The notes under the pieces were generated by a model, which ran no database searches, had not been told where the DNA came from, and saw only the letters and a program-made list of their open reading frames with translations. The position numbers were made by a program, and so were the translations under genes. From Chrysochromulina tobinii (lineage: Eukaryota > Haptophyta > Prymnesiales > Chrysochromulinaceae), in contig JWZX01002265.1 in the NCBI GenBank assembly GCA_001275005.1, forward strand, positions 1 to 15,796: DNA of 15,796 nucleotides. The letters run 5' to 3'. Of this stretch, positions 7,977 to 15,796 are shown in pieces (positions within the stretch are counted from its first letter, which is position 1; every line of letters begins with the position of its first letter).

Positions 7977-9455
7977 ATGTCCAAATTGTTGGTCTCTGCA
8001 GCCATCGTATCCTCGGTACTCTCTGCGCCGGCGGCGGACAAGATCGCATACCTGCCCGGCTTTGGCAACGCTTCGTCGTGGCCCTTTGATGCATACTCCG
8101 GCTTCCTGACCGTGCCTGGCCCATTCGAGCTCAATCCGTACGACTCACTCAAGATTCATTACCAGTTTCACACCTCGCAGCGCAACCCCCAAAAGGACCC
8201 GCTCGTCACGTGGCACCAGGGCGGCCCTGGTGGCAGTTCCATTCTCGTTGGGCTCTACACCGAGATGGGCTACTTCCAGATCGAGACCGACGAATCCGGA
8301 CAGACGAACACGTATGCAAATCCGTTCTCATGGAACAAGGTGTCGAACATGCTGTACCTCGAGTCGCCGGCGGGCTCCGGCCAGACTTCGGGCTACTCGG
8401 AGTGCGTCAAGGGCGGTGTCAAGGTGGGCTGCAGCTGGGATGACGTTTCGCAGGCAGAGGCGTACTCGCACTCGCTGCGGGCATTCAAGACGGCCTTCCC
8501 TGAATTCGCCGATAACGACCTCTACCTGACGGGCGAGAGCTACTTCGGCCAGTATGGCCCCAACATCGCGAACTACATCCTGACGCACGAGCCATACAAC
8601 TCGTCGCTCGGCCTCAAGGGCATCGCCGCAGGCAATGCGTGCTGGGGCGGCACGGCGACGCGCGTTGAATGCAACGGTCCCAATTCGCAGCAGAACGACG
8701 TCGACATGTACTTCGGCAAGGGTATGGTGAGCAAAAAGCTGTACGACGCCGTGTACAAGGAGTGCAACTTCCCTGATATCTCCGCGCGCTGCGACGAGCT
8801 CATCGAGCAGGTGCACATCGAGGTGGGGCCACATAACGTGTACAACATCTACGACAACTGCCCGGACCAGGCGGCTGTTCTCAAGAAGGAGGGCAAGTCG
8901 ATGCGCTGGCTCAAGGACCACCTGCGCGCGCGGCTCTCCACGGGCACGTCCGCCCTCGTTGAGGGCTCGTCGGAGCCCGCGCAGACGGGCGGCTTCGACT
9001 GGTCGTGCGGCGGCATGGACGCGACGGAGAAGTGGATCACCACGCCCGAGGTGCGCGCGGCGCTGCACCTGCCCTCGAGCTCTGGCTCAACTTTCCAGTA
9101 CCGCTCGTCCGGCCCGGCGAGCGTCACGCTCTGGCCCTTTTTGGCCACTAAGATCCGTTGCCTTGTGTACAACGGCGACGCCGATGCATGCGTGCCGTAC
9201 AAGGGCAACGAGGAGTGGATCGATGCGCTCGAGAAGACGGGCACGATCGCCGAGAAGGAGGCGTGGCGACCGTGGTACACAGCCAAAGACTCCCGCGCGC
9301 CCTCGGGCTACGTCACGAGCTACACGGTCCCCTCCGCGCCCAAGCTCGACTTTTCGTTCGTGACCATCCGTCTCGCCGGCCACATGGTGCCTACCTTCCA
9401 GCCGGCTGCCTCGCTCGCCTTCTACCAGCGCTTCATCGACGGCGAGGCCTTCTAA
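7977..9455 (+). CDS. Serine carboxypeptidase, peptidase family S10, secreted or vacuolar
   Basis: This predicted 492-residue exopeptidase removes C-terminal residues in acidic compartments (vacuole/lysosome) or outside the cell. The start chosen is ATG 7977, directly before a signal peptide (about 1-18, LLVSAAIVSSVLSAPA). The open frame upstream to 7860 begins with GTG and lacks protein character. S10 landmarks are all present: WHQGGPGGSS (79-88), ESPAGSGQTSGY (129-140), nucleophile motif GESYFGQY (Ser188), YNGDADACVP (398-407, Asp403 the likely catalytic acid) and AGHMVPTFQP (His469). Several Cys residues (143, 152, 222, 232, 263, 272, 295, 344) could form the family's disulfides. Length is normal and no insert or intron is seen. 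The triad looks complete, so the enzyme should be active. Substrate preference is not predictable here. Confidence 0.93.
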   Translation: MSKLLVSAAIVSSVLSAPAADKIAYLPGFGNASSWPFDAYSGFLTVPGPFELNPYDSLKIHYQFHTSQRNPQKDPLVTWHQGGPGGSSILVGLYTEMGYFQIETDESGQTNTYANPFSWNKVSNMLYLESPAGSGQTSGYSECVKGGVKVGCSWDDVSQAEAYSHSLRAFKTAFPEFADNDLYLTGESYFGQYGPNIANYILTHEPYNSSLGLKGIAAGNACWGGTATRVECNGPNSQQNDVDMYFGKGMVSKKLYDAVYKECNFPDISARCDELIEQVHIEVGPHNVYNIYDNCPDQAAVLKKEGKSMRWLKDHLRARLSTGTSALVEGSSEPAQTGGFDWSCGGMDATEKWITTPEVRAALHLPSSSGSTFQYRSSGPASVTLWPFLATKIRCLVYNGDADACVPYKGNEEWIDALEKTGTIAEKEAWRPWYTAKDSRAPSGYVTSYTVPSAPKLDFSFVTIRLAGHMVPTFQPAASLAFYQRFIDGEAF

Positions 9456-9877
9456 AGGGGGAGCTGAACGCTGCTCGCCGCGGAGCTCGGGACTCTGCAC
9501 CCCGTGTATGACCTGAGGTGGGTGAGTCCTCGGAGGGCTAGCGAGAAGCTCGGTGAGGATGTCTCGGATGGCGCCTGCGACTGCGATTCGGATTCGGTGC
9601 ATCATCAGTAATGCCGACACAGGGATGCAACTCGGATTGCACCGAGGAGGTGTGACGTGTGAGTCGCATATCTGTGCTGCATTCAGCATTGCAGTTTACG
9701 GCACAGTGTGAAAACCCCCCCAATAAAACTGCAACCGGATACACACCTAAAGGGGCTTTCGGTGGCAAACTTGGTACAATTGTTCTGTCTGGACTGAAAA
9801 CTTGGTAAACTTGTTCACGAACTTCGCCGTGGTGGTCCTTCTCGCCATCTCTTCGACCACACTCTCCCGCTGCCGGA
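9456..9877. other. Intergenic: carboxypeptidase 3' flank
   Basis: An AATAAA hexamer lies at 9722-9727, 267 nt past the carboxypeptidase stop. An imperfect direct repeat of about 19 bp (AAACTTGGTA then TTGTTC) occurs at 9767-9785 and 9798-9816 with a 31-bp period. No coding frame is convincing. Confidence 0.45.
9722..9727 (+). terminator. Possible polyadenylation hexamer for the carboxypeptidase gene
   Basis: An AATAAA lies 267 nt downstream of the stop at 9455. Algal nuclear genes do not always use this hexamer, so this is a weak call from sequence identity and position only. Confidence 0.25.
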
Positions 9878-10369
9878 ATGCCACCCTACAAGATGCGCGA
9901 CATGACCGAGGAGCGCAAGAACAACTTCATCGCATTGAGGCAGGAGGTCAAGGTCCCCGACCTCATCGCCATGCTCCTCCGAAACGCAGATGCAAAGCAG
10001 ACCTCCACCCTCGAGCGCACACTCAGCCTGTACACTAGTGGCCAGCTGCGTGGACGTACGCGCCATCGAAACCTCGAATGCTCGCGCGATGGCGCGCCCG
10101 CACATCTTCTTACATTCGCTTGACGATCCACGTGCGCAGCCGCTGCATTCACTCTGTGTTCGAACTGCGTTGGCCTTGACAACTGCAAGTTGGCGTTCGT
10201 TGAGCTCGTGCCCGGCTACATGCACGAGCACTCGGTGCGCAGCATTACCCGAGACACCTCCACTACCTCAGCCTTGCACATCCCGCCCTGTACACCTGTG
10301 GCTTCTCATCCAGTGCGCCTGCTTCTTGCGCTCCAGGCCTTCGGGTACGACCATCCGGTTGTCGTGTGA
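9878..10369 (+). CDS. Possible small two-exon gene with a Cys cluster, family unknown
   Basis: I do not recognise this gene. An ATG at 9878 opens a protein-like frame (MTEERKNNFIALRQEVKVPD near residues 9-28, then LERTLSLYTSGQLRG) that turns to Arg-rich noise after about 10055. A second protein-like frame runs from 10140 to the TGA at 10367-10369, with CSNCVGLDNC (C-x2-C-x4-C... spacing) followed by KLAFVELVPGYMHEHS. A GT-AG intron of 84 nt (10056-10139, donor C|GTACGC, acceptor GCGCAG|CC) joins them in frame to give 135 residues; an alternative donor at 10050 also works. The Cys cluster could bind a metal, but that is inference. The sparse evidence also allows a decayed gene. Confidence 0.35.
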
Positions 10370-10525
10370 GATGAGAAACGAATGCGAGTCATGTCCGGTG
10401 CATGTCCATGCGCATGTACATAAAGAGTCCTAGTCCCGGCTGTGGGCAATGCGGCGTTGTATGCATGCAACACTTTTCGGCGATCACGGTTTCGAAAAAA
10501 TCTATAATGTGCAGCTCAGTTCTCT
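10370..10525. promoter_or_regulatory. Upstream flank of the LRR/HET-like gene
   Basis: Only 156 bp separate the small candidate gene from the next ATG. The segment directly before the ATG is AT-rich (TTTCGAAAAAATCTATAATG at 10489-10508), the only AT-rich patch here, and is the likeliest core promoter. No consensus TATA is certain. Confidence 0.25.
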
Positions 10526-13258
10526 ATGCAGGGCTCAGCCGACGCTGGCTCGTCTCAGCTCATGAAGTGGTACGCCTCGCTCAACGACGCCGATACAGAA
10601 TCGTGTGGGCATGTTCATGATCGTACACGGCAACGCTCGATCGTACACGGCAAGCAATTCGTCGAGCCGCTAGAGGAACTCCAATCAAGACGAATGCCTC
10701 ACATCCGCTTTTCACACCTGCCTGCGCCGGCCTCAGACCTCTCGGCCGCGGACAAGGTGGAGGTGGTTCGCGATGCCCTCGGCTTGGCCAACGGGCCGCT
10801 CCCATCTCTTGTAGCAGCTGCGATTCTCAAGATGGGTCAAGATGCGGCCTATCTCGCGCATCGGTGCCAGGAAGACAAAATCTCAGGGCTCTACTCCTTG
10901 GTCTGCGGCTTCACGACGCGAGCCGATCCGCTGGTCCACGTCGGGAGCCGCGCCCTCGCTCGATGGGCCTCGTTCACGCAGCGCTTGCTTCGCAACCAGA
11001 AGCTTGAGCACCGAAACAAAGCTCTGGGCATCGGATTGCAACTGGGCCAGCTGCTTAGCGGCATGGGCATCGCTCAGAGCGAGGGCATCTTCGTGCCGGG
11101 TGGCGGCTCGCTCGGCGGAACGCCCGCGCCACGCCTGTATGGGACCAGTACGCACAAGGTGCCACGCCGGCGGGCCGTGGTCGTCAGTCCAGAGCAGCAT
11201 GCGGCGTGGCGAGCGGTGGGCGGCATTGACGTGGAGTTAGCGCTGGCGGACGATGCGATCGCCGTGCTCGACGCTCGGTGGCTCATTAGGCAAGCTGCCC
11301 GTGGCGAGCCGCTGCCCTGCCGCCAGCAGATCCCGTACGACGCCTTTCTCACCGTCAGCGAGTTGCAGGCCTCGTGCCGGTTGCACGATGAGGCGCTCGG
11401 CTTGCCTCTGCTCGTCGTCTCGGCAGTTTGGCTCCATCCATGGCACTGCGATCCCAAGGGACATACGCTCTGCGAGCTGGCGGTGCTGCTCCGCGCCTTC
11501 CTCGCTGGGCACAACGACCCGGTGAGCAAAGGCATCGGGCGCCTTGAGGCAGCCGCGCACGCGTATGCTGGTAAGGGGCGCGCGTGGCTTGAGAAGCGCT
11601 GGGGCGTGGTGTGGGATTGGGGCTCGCTGCACCAGCACCCAGACGCTGCCAAGCGCGTCTGGCGCACGCGCGAGGAGACGGCCCTCTTTGAGACCGGGCG
11701 TGCGAGCATGGGTGACTTGTACGCGCACCCCCACGTCTGGGTCCTGTGCCAGACGGCCTTACCCCGTGACTACCCGTCCGGCTACCCAATCCCGTACGAC
11801 TTCCCCACAGTTCCTTGGAACCGACGCGGCTGGCCCTTGCTCGAGCAGAGCCTGTTCAGCCTCGTCAAGGACTGGCGGAGGGTGCTCAACATGTCCGCGC
11901 TGGCTCGGCACGCTGTGGATGCCGCCATAGGCTCCACATTAGGTTCGCCCTTAGGTTCCACAGCAGGCCCCACTCGGAGCGCAGCGGCGGAGGCGCAGAG
12001 GGAGGAGGCAGACAAGACTGCCCGAGCTGCGGCGGAGGATGCTGCGCGGCTGGTGCCAAATCAGTCGGTAGCAGCGCAGGCAAAGGCGGAGCGACACGAG
12101 GCAAGGCGGCGTGCGGCAGAGCAAGCGGAGGAGGATCGCAGAGCATCCGTGCCTCAGAGCATCAGCCTCCCCACACTGAGCCGCTGGAGGACGACTACGA
12201 CGCATCCAGTGATGAGCGGCCGAGGCTGCAGGCTAAGCACGGACGGCAGCAGCCCTCTGGGCGCGCCAGCTCTCTCGCTCACAGAGGTGATCGCACTCTG
12301 CACCTCGCCCCTCTACCGCATCGCGCCGCTCTGCCCCCAGAGCTTCGCAAGAGAACTCACGCTCCGTTCGTTGGCCAATGAAGCCGAGGACGAGCCAATA
12401 GTCAACCAGCTGTACGCGGCGCAGTTCAAGCGCGTCACGAGCAGCACGACCTTGCTCAACTTCAGCGGGCTGGGGTGGACCGATGCGGAGGCTGAGACGG
12501 TCGCGGAGACGCTGAGCACGGGCGCACTCGAACGACTCGAGTGGCTGCTGCTCCATCACAATCAGATTGGCACTCGCGGAGCTGTGGCCGTCATTCGCGC
12601 CCTTGAGCACTGCGACGCGATTCGTTTCGTGCGACTGGACGACAACAAGATCCATGACACGGACAAGGTTGCGACCCTCGCCCTAAGCTCCGTGCACCTG
12701 GGCAAGCTCGGCTTGCGTCTCGAGCTCGGCGACAATCTCCCGGTCGTGCCGTTCCCTTGGGAGACGAATTCGAGCCCTCTCACCCTTCGGCTCGCTGCTG
12801 ATGAGGATGTCAGGTTTGGTGATGTCCGAAAGGATCATCGGACCTCGCGAAGACACGGCGCCGCGTCACGTCGCAGCGGATGCGACAAGTCAGAAACCAC
12901 CGCGACGAGCCCGTCCGTGGCGTCCGCAGTCCGCTCGAGCGCATCGCTTTCGCCCTCACCCTTACCCTCGCTCATGCGCTCGAGGGCAATGACGAGCCCT
13001 GGCACCCGCTCGAGCCCTGGCTGCGGTTGGGCTCGGAACGACGAGGAGCCCCCGCGTGCTCTCCCCACAACACACACGTGCCTGGAAGTCGGAGCATGTC
13101 GAAGCACGACCACAGAACGGAGAGTCCGTCCCGGAACACGAGAAAAGCACATGTCACTCACAGGGCCGATACTTGATCACGAACATGGAAACACGACACG
13201 ACGTAGCAGGGGGGCCAGGGGCCCGTCCGAGCACCGAATCACGAGCATAGAAGCATGA
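10526..13258 (+). CDS. Large LRR protein with HET/TIR-like motif block and coiled coil
   Basis: The open frame is 910 residues. After a poorly supported N-terminus, residues about 57-190 are helical with no recognised family. Residues about 300-460 carry aromatic/acidic motifs: VVSAVWLHPWH, WDWGSLHQ (363-370), a following RTREE...FETG...MGDLYAHPHVWVL run, and RRGWPLLEQSLF (433-444). This order recalls the HET (heterokaryon incompatibility) fold, related to TIR; the assignment is inferred from motif order. An Ala/Glu/Arg coiled coil spans about 485-540. RI-type leucine-rich repeats lie at about 640-735 (LEWLLLHHNQIGTRG near 671). Beyond about 740 the frame becomes Ser/Arg-rich and looks non-coding, so the true end may differ (see the 68-nt intron candidate). 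ATG 10526 is the first; ATG 10694 (residue 57) is a strong alternative because a short tandem repeat precedes it. Function is unknown; innate immune or signalling roles are only suggested by architecture. Confidence 0.6.
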   Translation: MQGSADAGSSQLMKWYASLNDADTESCGHVHDRTRQRSIVHGKQFVEPLEELQSRRMPHIRFSHLPAPASDLSAADKVEVVRDALGLANGPLPSLVAAAILKMGQDAAYLAHRCQEDKISGLYSLVCGFTTRADPLVHVGSRALARWASFTQRLLRNQKLEHRNKALGIGLQLGQLLSGMGIAQSEGIFVPGGGSLGGTPAPRLYGTSTHKVPRRRAVVVSPEQHAAWRAVGGIDVELALADDAIAVLDARWLIRQAARGEPLPCRQQIPYDAFLTVSELQASCRLHDEALGLPLLVVSAVWLHPWHCDPKGHTLCELAVLLRAFLAGHNDPVSKGIGRLEAAAHAYAGKGRAWLEKRWGVVWDWGSLHQHPDAAKRVWRTREETALFETGRASMGDLYAHPHVWVLCQTALPRDYPSGYPIPYDFPTVPWNRRGWPLLEQSLFSLVKDWRRVLNMSALARHAVDAAIGSTLGSPLGSTAGPTRSAAAEAQREEADKTARAAAEDAARLVPNQSVAAQAKAERHEARRRAAEQAEEDRRASVPQSISLPTLSRWRTTTTHPVMSGRGCRLSTDGSSPLGAPALSLTEVIALCTSPLYRIAPLCPQSFARELTLRSLANEAEDEPIVNQLYAAQFKRVTSSTTLLNFSGLGWTDAEAETVAETLSTGALERLEWLLLHHNQIGTRGAVAVIRALEHCDAIRFVRLDDNKIHDTDKVATLALSSVHLGKLGLRLELGDNLPVVPFPWETNSSPLTLRLAADEDVRFGDVRKDHRTSRRHGAASRRSGCDKSETTATSPSVASAVRSSASLSPSPLPSLMRSRAMTSPGTRSSPGCGWARNDEEPPRALPTTHTCLEVGACRSTTTERRVRPGTREKHMSLTGPILDHEHGNTTRRSRGARGPSEHRITSIEA
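10619..10653. repeat. 15-bp direct repeat, period 20, near the 5' end of the LRR/HET-like gene
   Basis: GATCGTACACGGCAA occurs at 10619-10633 and 10639-10653. The 20-bp period is not a multiple of three, so a change in copy number would shift the frame between the two candidate start codons. That makes the region a poor match for conserved coding sequence and favours the ATG at 10694. Confidence 0.9.
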
Positions 13259-13327
13259 CATGACGGAGCGGGGTGATCGGCAGGCATCGTGTACGTGGAA
13301 GAAAGTGTATCTTGTACCGCGGCCGGT

Positions 13328-13352
13328 GGGCGTGGGGCGGGGGCGGCGGGGG
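13328..13352 (+). other. G-quadruplex-forming motif
   Basis: Four G runs of 3 to 5 bases are separated by loops of 3, 1 and 4 bases (GGG-CGT-GGGG-C-GGGGG-CGGC-GGGGG), fitting the canonical G3+N1-7 pattern. On the plus strand this lies 70 nt past the open-frame stop of the LRR/HET-like gene and could fold in its 3' UTR. Confidence 0.7.
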
Positions 13353-13413
13353 CGCGCCGATGAACATTGAGGCGCGTGAGAGCCCTACGGAGTAGAGCTG
13401 TTGGCCCGTGCCG

Positions 13414-13438
13414 GCCGCGGCCATGCGATGGCCGCGGC
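13414..13438. other. Perfect 11-bp-stem GC hairpin, 3-base loop
   Basis: GCCGCGGCCAT (13414-13424) and ATGGCCGCGGC (13428-13438) are exact reverse complements around GCG. The stem is very GC-rich. It sits between two convergent genes, where it could help 3'-end formation or simply be a composition effect. Confidence 0.8.
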
Positions 13439-13881
13439 GCAAGCCGTCGATTATCTTACGTCATTCACTTACGTTAGCATGCACAGATGATTTACGGACC
13501 AAACCGAGCAACAGCCACAACGCATGACTGACAGAGGTGAGCGGGCAACAACGCCGCCCCTCGCCTCTAATGCACTATAAACCAACACGTAGGCGCTGCG
13601 GTATACGGCTATACGCTGCCGTCATGCAAGGCCCTCTATCTGTCTCAACCCTTCGCGATACCCACGAGGACAGACCCAGCTGAGCACGGAGCACGTGTCC
13701 CCGTGCGCTGTGGCCATCCCAGCGCACAACCATGAATCGTATCCGAGGTGGCCTCGGCCACAGAGCCTAACAGAGCCTTAGCCAGAGCCAGCCATCGCGA
13801 TCCTTCATCACAGTTCGTGTCCACTAGTGTCCACGGCCGGACCTCACCGGGCTCCCCCCTTCTGTACGCGCCTCAATGCGA

Positions 13882-15417
13882 TCATCGATACGCGCCACGC
13901 ACGCCATACGTCGTCCTGGCGCCGCCGCCGCCGGCGAAAGCGTAGGACTGAGCATAGGCCTGCTCGGGCGAGGTCTGCTTGCCACTCATGCCGCGGGAGC
14001 GGGTCGAGCCGGCAATGGGAGGCAGCGAGTGAGCACCAATTGAGGAGGTGTGCAGTATGGCGTTGCTCTGTTGGCTCACGTGCTGTTCCCACGCGGAGTG
14101 CAGCGCGAGCTCCTGGAGCTGATGCTGGTACGCGCGCAGCTGCTCGAGCAAGTATCCGAGCACCTCCTCCCTGTCCTCGGCGTTGACCGTAGCGAGCGTG
14201 CGCTCGACCGCCGGCCCCGACGGGGAGCCTTCGCCCGTTACTTCGCCCGTGGGTGGCGAGCCGCCGCCGCGCGTTTGTGAGCGACGCTGTCGCACGTCGT
14301 CAAAGCACTGCAGCGCGAAGCGCACCGCGTCGTCCTGCAGCGCGAGCACGGCGGCATGCCGTGCTTCGACGTCGTTCAGGGTGGCGATTGTGCGGCGAAG
14401 ATTAGCCTCTGCGGCCTCGGCACTGTCGTTGGCGTCGGCGAGGCGCGCCATGAGGATCTCCGTATGCCGAACATGGTCGGTGCGCTTACGCTCCGCGTCG
14501 TCGCTGTGCATCTTCGTGATCTTTGCGTCCGCCTCCTTGTTGGCCTCGATAGAAGAGAGTTTGCTGATCAGGGTGTCGAGCGTCTTCTGGTACACATTCA
14601 CCTTTTTGGCCATCTCTGTCTCGGTCTGTCGAGAGAGCTCGAGCTCGCGCCGGAGAGTGCTGTTGTCGGCGAGGAGCTTATCGTTCTTCTTGATCAGTTT
14701 CTCCGCCTCCTTGGACTGCCACGCGAGCTCCGATGTCATCTGCTCGTTCTCGGCGATCGTGCGCTTGGTCGTCGTGTCGAGCTGGCTGTCCGTCATCTTG
14801 AGCAGGTTGGCCTTGGTCTCGCGCAGTTTTAGGAGCATCTCCTTCTTGAGCCGGTCCTTCTCCATCACGTGCTTGCGCTCGAGGTCGCTGATCGCCGTCG
14901 CGTGCTCCACAGCGTTGTCTTCGATTTGCCTCGTCTTGAGCAGCAAATCTGCCTCGATCTCTGCCTTGTGCTTCTTGAACGCGTTCAGCATGTCGAGCTC
15001 CACCTGCATCGCGCTGATAGCCTGGTGTGAGGTGGCCGCGGCGAGGTCGGCTTCGTCCTTGGCCTCCATCAGCCGAGCTTCCGAGTCCGCAATCTGCCGG
15101 TCGTTCTCTTCCTGCAGCGCAATCAGCCGCTCTTGCAGTTCGACGATCTCGTCCGTTTTCTTGGCCAGCTCGCCGTTGAGATACGTGAAGATATCCTTCT
15201 GGTTGGCGAGCTCCTCTGCGAGCTTGCCCTTGAGCAGCTCCTTGTCGCCATCCGATGCCTTCTCGCCCTGCTTGTAGTGGTCGATGCGGCCCTTGAGCAT
15301 AAACAGCTCCATCTCCAGAAACTGGCGGTCGACGGCTGACATGAAGCCCTCGTCGCTCTTGCGCGCGACGATCGCGCCGACAAGGTCGTCGAGCGCATTG
15401 CCGACAATCACCGACAT
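13882..15417 (-). CDS. CFAP157: CFAP157-like coiled-coil flagellar protein
   Basis: This predicted 511-residue coiled-coil protein belongs with the CFAP157 family of cilia- and flagella-associated proteins; in mouse, CFAP157 is needed for sperm flagella. The best landmarks are NQKDIFTYLNGELAKKTDEI at about 72-91, then LQERLIALQEEN at 94-105, and DLERKHVMEKDRLKKEMLLK at about 178-197. LDTTTKRTIAENEQMTSEL at about 213-231 follows. All align in order with the animal protein. Heptad-rich helices cover about 35-375. Residues 380-405 are a Gly/Ser/Pro linker, 406-445 a second helix with YLLEQLRAYQHQLQELAL, and the tail (after 455) contains SLPPIAG and ends Gly/Tyr/Arg-rich. ATG 15417 was chosen: it has A at -3, and the further upstream 14 codons begin with GTG. 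No intron is needed. Family fairly sure. Confidence 0.75.
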   Translation of the reverse strand: MSVIVGNALDDLVGAIVARKSDEGFMSAVDRQFLEMELFMLKGRIDHYKQGEKASDGDKELLKGKLAEELANQKDIFTYLNGELAKKTDEIVELQERLIALQEENDRQIADSEARLMEAKDEADLAAATSHQAISAMQVELDMLNAFKKHKAEIEADLLLKTRQIEDNAVEHATAISDLERKHVMEKDRLKKEMLLKLRETKANLLKMTDSQLDTTTKRTIAENEQMTSELAWQSKEAEKLIKKNDKLLADNSTLRRELELSRQTETEMAKKVNVYQKTLDTLISKLSSIEANKEADAKITKMHSDDAERKRTDHVRHTEILMARLADANDSAEAAEANLRRTIATLNDVEARHAAVLALQDDAVRFALQCFDDVRQRRSQTRGGGSPPTGEVTGEGSPSGPAVERTLATVNAEDREEVLGYLLEQLRAYQHQLQELALHSAWEQHVSQQSNAILHTSSIGAHSLPPIAGSTRSRGMSGKQTSPEQAYAQSYAFAGGGGARTTYGVRGAYR

Positions 15418-15796
15418 TTTTCTGTCCGGGCGGTGACGGCAGTAGAGCTCGGAGCCCACACGAAGCTCTGGCTGGCGTGCGCTGTCCAGAACCCAACAAC
15501 CCTCTGCTGCTGCACTCTCGCATGCAACGTTGCCAAAAATTCATTTTCTTTCTGTATCTTGCACTATGCGCATGAAAAGTAAAAACGGGGAGCAGCAGCA
15601 TGAAAACGAAACTCGGTGTCAGCACGATTCTTACATTTCCTTTTTGGGTCGCCTAATTTTCATTTCACGCGTTTCATTCGCTCGTTTATATCTCCACTTC
15701 GACTGGCGGCGCATGATGGACCTACGTGTCTTCTGGACAGTCGCAGCCACTTGGTGGAACCAGCCCCTGTTCGACATTCCGCGGAGACAACTGCTG
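15418..15796. other. 5' flank of the CFAP157-like gene; possible start of another gene at the edge
   Basis: The promoter and 5' UTR of the minus-strand CFAP157-like gene should lie here. Bases near 15535-15560 and 15630-15690 are AT-rich compared with the rest of the window, and TTTATAT occurs near 15686-15692. On the plus strand an ATG pair at 15713 and 15716 opens a frame that runs to the window end (28 codons, including FWTVAATWWNQPLFDIPRR); this is too short to call. Confidence 0.35.

Larger units (their letters stand above)
13259..13881. other. Convergent intergenic region between the LRR/HET-like and CFAP157-like genes
   Basis: Both neighbouring genes end into this 623-bp region. It contains a G-quadruplex motif (13328-13352), a strong GC hairpin (13414-13438) and a weaker inverted pair (GCGGTATA and TATACGC near 13595-13615). 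I see no tRNA, no further gene and no transposon ends. Confidence 0.5.

Noticed and set aside
8328-9068. Minus-strand 246-codon open frame within the carboxypeptidase gene
   Set aside because: It lies opposite a gene with a complete S10 catalytic triad, and its product is His/Val/Arg-rich without motifs.
14183-15277. Plus-strand 364-codon open frame rich in Ser and Leu
   Set aside because: It is the antisense of the coiled-coil CFAP157-like gene; Ser/Leu/Arg richness is what Glu/Lys/Ala codons give when read backwards.

Overview
The window looks like nuclear DNA of a GC-rich unicellular eukaryote, most likely a photosynthetic flagellated alga; a haptophyte is my best guess. The evidence is a cyclin H (TFIIH/CAK), a secretory serine carboxypeptidase, a flavin monooxygenase interrupted by a GT-AG intron, a flagellar CFAP157-type coiled-coil protein and a CreA-family protein of the kind seen in plastid-bearing lineages. 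Genes are dense, mostly intronless, on both strands and functionally unrelated. There is no operon, phage, CRISPR array or recognisable mobile element. The lineage call is inference from gene content and composition only.

Layout: 1-742 carries no gene I can support. 743-2936 (-) is a two-exon flavin-containing monooxygenase whose 160-nt intron contains a tandem copy of its own donor region. 3063-3617 (-) is a CreA-family exported or plastid protein with a perfect 18-bp palindrome in its upstream flank. 3848-6025 (-) is a large protein joining a GT34-like glycosyltransferase domain to a second, unfamiliar domain through a 17-unit AGC poly-serine tract. 6570-7790 (-) is cyclin H, divergent from a serine carboxypeptidase (7977-9455, +). 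9878-10369 (+) is a possible small two-exon gene with a Cys cluster. 10526-13258 (+) is a multidomain protein with a HET/TIR-like aromatic-Asp motif block, a coiled coil and leucine-rich repeats; its 3' end is uncertain. 13259-13881 is a convergent intergenic region with a G-quadruplex motif and an 11-bp-stem hairpin. 13882-15417 (-) is a CFAP157-like flagellar protein, followed by its 5' flank to the window end.

The genes do not form one pathway. The two most interesting items are the LRR plus HET-like protein, whose architecture resembles innate immune receptors without a visible nucleotide-binding domain, and the two-domain glycosyltransferase with an unstable triplet repeat. The clearest structural observation is the 83-bp duplication that lengthened the monooxygenase intron and created a decoy splice donor.
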